A stretch of DNA of 64,000 nucleotides from NCBI GenBank assembly GCA_903935095.1, contig CAIZQH010000021.1, positions 248,001 through 312,000 of the forward strand, in the 5' to 3' direction. This DNA is from an uncultured Flavobacteriales bacterium (GTDB lineage Bacteria > Bacteroidota > Bacteroidia > Flavobacteriales_D > Crocinitomicaceae). Of the stretch, positions 61,696 through 64,000 are shown in pieces (position 1 is the stretch's first letter; each line of letters begins with the position of its first letter). Position numbers and translations under genes: made by a program. The notes below the pieces were generated by a model, which worked only from the letters and a program-made list of their open reading frames with translations, was not told the DNA's origin and ran no database searches.

Positions 61696-62574
61696 ATGAG
61701 AGTAGCAATCTACGGTAGAAAGATAAATAAGCAAACGAGTGCGTTTTTCGTCGAAGTGCTTAAACATATTGCTGACTTTGGATGGAAGGCTGTTTTAGAG
61801 GAGGAATTAAAAGACCAACTCATAACGAAAGCCGGAATTGCAACAAGCTACGAAACATTTAATAATCACAAAGATTTTCACGCTGGAGTTGATCTCTTGA
61901 TTAGTCTTGGTGGAGATGGAACCTTCTTAAAAGCCGTTTCTTATATTCGCGATTCTGGGGTACCAATCATGGGGATCAATACAGGGAGACTTGGATTTTT
62001 GTCGAATATTTCTAAGGATCATATTTACGATAAATTAGCACAGGTTAGGGATAAACAATTTGATTTTCAAAAACGCTCTTTACTGCGTGTTTCTACGGTA
62101 GAAGATGTTTTTGGCGAAGATAATTTCGCTTTGAATGAATTGACTTTACAGAAAAAAGATACGTCTTCCATGGTTACTGTTCATGCCTATTTGGATAAAA
62201 AATTCTTGAATTCTTATTGGGCAGATGGATTGATTGTTGCCACACCTACGGGTTCAACAGCTTATAGTCTTAGTTGCGGTGGACCCATCATAACCCCTGG
62301 TTGTCAAGTACATATATTGACGCCAATTGCTCCTCATAATTTAAATGTTCGCCCAGTTGTTGTCCCTGACCACATGCCTATAACCTTGAGTGTTGAGGGT
62401 AGAGATCGAAGTTACTTATTGAGTTTGGATGGGGTGTCAAAACACATCAAACAAGGAGAAGATGTTGTGGTGACAAAAGCGGAATTTATGATTAATGTTA
62501 TTAAATTTGAGGACAATAATTTCCTCGATACCATTCGAAATAAAATGCTTTGGGGAATAGATACCCGTAATTAA
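61696..62574 (+). CDS. nadK: NAD kinase
   Basis: Phosphorylates NAD to NADP. 292 residues: VAIYGRKINKQTSAF opens the N-domain, the signature SLGGDGTFLKA lies near residue 72 with the following MGINTGRLGFLSNI, and the C-domain has TPTGSTAYSLSCGGPI. These are all the catalytic and nucleotide-binding motifs. It sits in an operon with the upstream CBS protein and close to two downstream peptidyl-prolyl isomerase genes. Confidence 0.96.
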   Translation: MRVAIYGRKINKQTSAFFVEVLKHIADFGWKAVLEEELKDQLITKAGIATSYETFNNHKDFHAGVDLLISLGGDGTFLKAVSYIRDSGVPIMGINTGRLGFLSNISKDHIYDKLAQVRDKQFDFQKRSLLRVSTVEDVFGEDNFALNELTLQKKDTSSMVTVHAYLDKKFLNSYWADGLIVATPTGSTAYSLSCGGPIITPGCQVHILTPIAPHNLNVRPVVVPDHMPITLSVEGRDRSYLLSLDGVSKHIKQGEDVVVTKAEFMINVIKFEDNNFLDTIRNKMLWGIDTRN

Positions 62575-62585
62575 AAATAAATAAA

Positions 62586-63257
62586 ATGATGAAAAAGACA
62601 CTAGCAATCACCGCTTTAATGTTTAGCGTAAATGCAAATGCACAATTAACAAAAATAGATTCTGTAAGCTATTTGGTTGGAATGAATATCGGTTCAAGTA
62701 TCACGAAGGATTTCAGTGAAGCGAATGTTACTATGCTGATGAAAGGTATTCAAGATGCGATGACAAAACAAGCACCCATGTGTTCTGACCCTGGAAATGC
62801 GATGTTGAATAGTTATTTTCAGCAAAAACAACAGGCAACTCAGGCTCAGGAGGAAATGAACAATATGGCGTACAAGCAAGTAGGCGAGGAGTTTTTAGCG
62901 AAAAACGCAAAAAGAAAAGGAGTTACCGTTACTGCTTCTGGATTGCAATACGAAGTCTTAACAGAAGGAAAAGGAGAGCGACCTACAGCAACGTCAAAAG
63001 TAAAAGTGCATTATCATGGAACAACACCAGAAGGTGTGGTGTTTGATAGCTCTGTTGATCGTGGAGAGCCAATTTCATTCGGTTTGGATCAGGTAATCAA
63101 AGGTTGGACGGAAGGCGTTCAATTAATGAAAGTTGGCGCAAAATACCGGTTTTATATTCCTCAAGAATTAGCGTATGGACCAAGTTCACCATCTCCAACG
63201 ATTAAGGCTTATATGCCATTGGTGTTTGAAGTAGAGTTAATTGAAATTGAAAAATAA
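62586..63257 (+). CDS. FKBP-type peptidyl-prolyl cis-trans isomerase (exported)
   Basis: 223 residues. Signal peptide [19 protein letters not shown] (ATG 62589 is an equally good start). A helical FkpA/Mip-type dimerisation segment (about 25-105: [18 protein letters not shown]) precedes the FKBP domain (about 112-221), with [39 protein letters not shown] (in parts: [21 protein letters not shown]) and LAYGPSS. Active-site aromatics are present. A periplasmic folding catalyst. It is 1 base upstream of a cyclophilin gene, so two kinds of isomerase are made together. Confidence 0.93.
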   Translation: MMKKTLAITALMFSVNANAQLTKIDSVSYLVGMNIGSSITKDFSEANVTMLMKGIQDAMTKQAPMCSDPGNAMLNSYFQQKQQATQAQEEMNNMAYKQVGEEFLAKNAKRKGVTVTASGLQYEVLTEGKGERPTATSKVKVHYHGTTPEGVVFDSSVDRGEPISFGLDQVIKGWTEGVQLMKVGAKYRFYIPQELAYGPSSPSPTIKAYMPLVFEVELIEIEK

Positions 63258-63258
63258 G

Positions 63259-64000
63259 ATGAGAAAAGTAATTTTAAGTTTTGGTTTAGTAGCTTCTGTC
63301 ATTTTTACTTCATTTGGTCAGGGAGCAAGTGAGGTTGCAGATGGTATGTATGCTATTTTTAACACGACAAAAGGGGTAATCATTTGTCAGTTAGAGTACA
63401 AATTAACACCCATGACTGTTGCCAATTTCGTTGGATTAGCAGAGGGTAAAAATTTCAAGGTAGATAATGTGGTGATCAATAAGCCCTATTTTGATGGTTT
63501 AACTTTTCACCGTGTTATTAAGGATTTTATGATTCAAGGTGGTTGCCCACTTGGAAACGGAACTGGAGACCCTGGATACAAATTCGAGGATGAATTCAAT
63601 GAGAATTTAAAGCATGTTGGACCAGGAATTCTTTCCATGGCTAATTCTGGACCTGGAACAAATGGAAGTCAGTTCTTCATCACGCACAAAGAAACACCTT
63701 GGCTAGACGGTAAACACTCTGTCTTTGGCCATGTTACAGTAGGTCAAAATGTCGTTGACGAGATTGCTCAAGGAGATATTATGACTTCGGTTGAGATTAG
63801 ACGTGTTGGTAAAGATGCGCTCGAATGGAACGCACAGCAAAATTTTGACAAAATCTATATGGCAAAGCAGATTGCGATGAATCAACAAAAAGAGGCCTTC
63901 GCAAAAATTGAAGCAATGTCTGAGGATGAATACAAGCAATTCATGTACACCGAGGTGAAAAAGGTTCATAAAAAAGCCAAAATGACCGAAAGTGGATTGG
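63259..64000 (+). CDS. Cyclophilin-type peptidyl-prolyl isomerase, 3' truncated by window end
   Basis: The open frame runs past the window, with 247 codons seen. A signal peptide ([20 protein letters not shown]) is followed by a cyclophilin domain at about 28-185 ([28 protein letters not shown] near 83; [23 protein letters not shown] in parts NGSQFFIT and LDGKHSVFG near 133-150). After it come a helical linker and, at the very end, [10 protein letters not shown], which resembles the entry strand of an FKBP domain, so the full protein may be a cyclophilin-FKBP fusion. Start ATG 63259 is 1 base after the FKBP gene stop. Confidence 0.9.
   Translation, partial: MRKVILSFGLVASVIFTSFGQGASEVADGMYAIFNTTKGVIICQLEYKLTPMTVANFVGLAEGKNFKVDNVVINKPYFDGLTFHRVIKDFMIQGGCPLGNGTGDPGYKFEDEFNENLKHVGPGILSMANSGPGTNGSQFFITHKETPWLDGKHSVFGHVTVGQNVVDEIAQGDIMTSVEIRRVGKDALEWNAQQNFDKIYMAKQIAMNQQKEAFAKIEAMSEDEYKQFMYTEVKKVHKKAKMTESGL

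Noticed and set aside
1..64000. tRNA, rRNA, riboswitch, prophage, restriction or toxin-antitoxin genes
   Set aside because: None could be supported; intergenic gaps are all under 300 bases and mostly filled by promoters and terminators.

Overview
The window comes from an AT-rich member of the Bacteroidota, most likely a flavobacterium-like lineage (order Flavobacteriales; a Fluviicola/Crocinitomicaceae-type genome is my guess from gene content, not a demonstrated placement). The evidence is type IX secretion (T9SS) cargo with both kinds of C-terminal sorting domain (gliding-motility/CHU_C type B and 'PNP..G' type A), tandem SprB repeats, BshA of bacillithiol synthesis, neighbouring tsaD and tamB, promoter -7 boxes of the TAnnTTTG type, and general absence of Shine-Dalgarno sequences. 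No rRNA, tRNA, CRISPR array, prophage or insertion sequence was seen. The only mobile-type gene is a REP-associated transposase (RAYT). No gene-free stretch exceeds 300 bases.

Layout. 1-13.9 kb: 3' end of a patatin/outer-membrane-barrel gene, ftsK, an exported protein, arginase-argS, the RAYT with palindromic REP elements, topB, then dsbD with a stand-alone DsbD alpha-like domain, and tsaD. 13.9-21.3 kb: the very long tamB, overlapped by a biotin carboxylase of propionyl-CoA type, then sucC. 21.3-30.2 kb: two small proteins, a family-9 glycosyltransferase, a 1088-residue T9SS type B surface protein, and an overlapping operon of nitronate monooxygenase-like protein plus a paired active/inactive M16 peptidase. 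30.3-36.6 kb: a 1356-residue SBBP/PKD T9SS protein, an M42 peptidase, an S4 protein and folD. 36.6-40 kb: a barrel protein, bshA, elbB and meaB. 40-48.5 kb: two more giant T9SS proteins (CotH/lamin-tail, and 13 SprB repeats). 48.7-64 kb: a Crp-family regulator with a DUF983 protein, dnaK, an alpha/beta hydrolase, carB, a polyprenyl synthetase-lipoprotein-dnaG-MscS run, pdxJ, a CBS protein, nadK, an FKBP isomerase and a truncated cyclophilin.

How genes fit together. Much of the window is housekeeping (DNA segregation, topology, priming, chaperoning, cofactor synthesis) between four giant secreted proteins that make up nearly a quarter of the sequence. The propionyl-type carboxylase subunit, MeaB and SucC all touch the propionyl-CoA to succinyl-CoA route. 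DsbD, its extra alpha domain, BshA and the periplasmic isomerases serve thiol and folding homeostasis of the envelope.

Points most worth a second look: a perfect GTAAC-N4-GTTAC inverted repeat about 40 bases upstream of the predicted start of the DUF983-crp operon; repeated placement of -7 boxes so close to ATG codons that the mRNAs should be leaderless, including a terminator whose T-run doubles as the next promoter; a DnaG primase lacking three of four zinc ligands; a CarB without the allosteric domain; and the RAYT whose stop codon lies in the GTAG foot of a palindromic REP.
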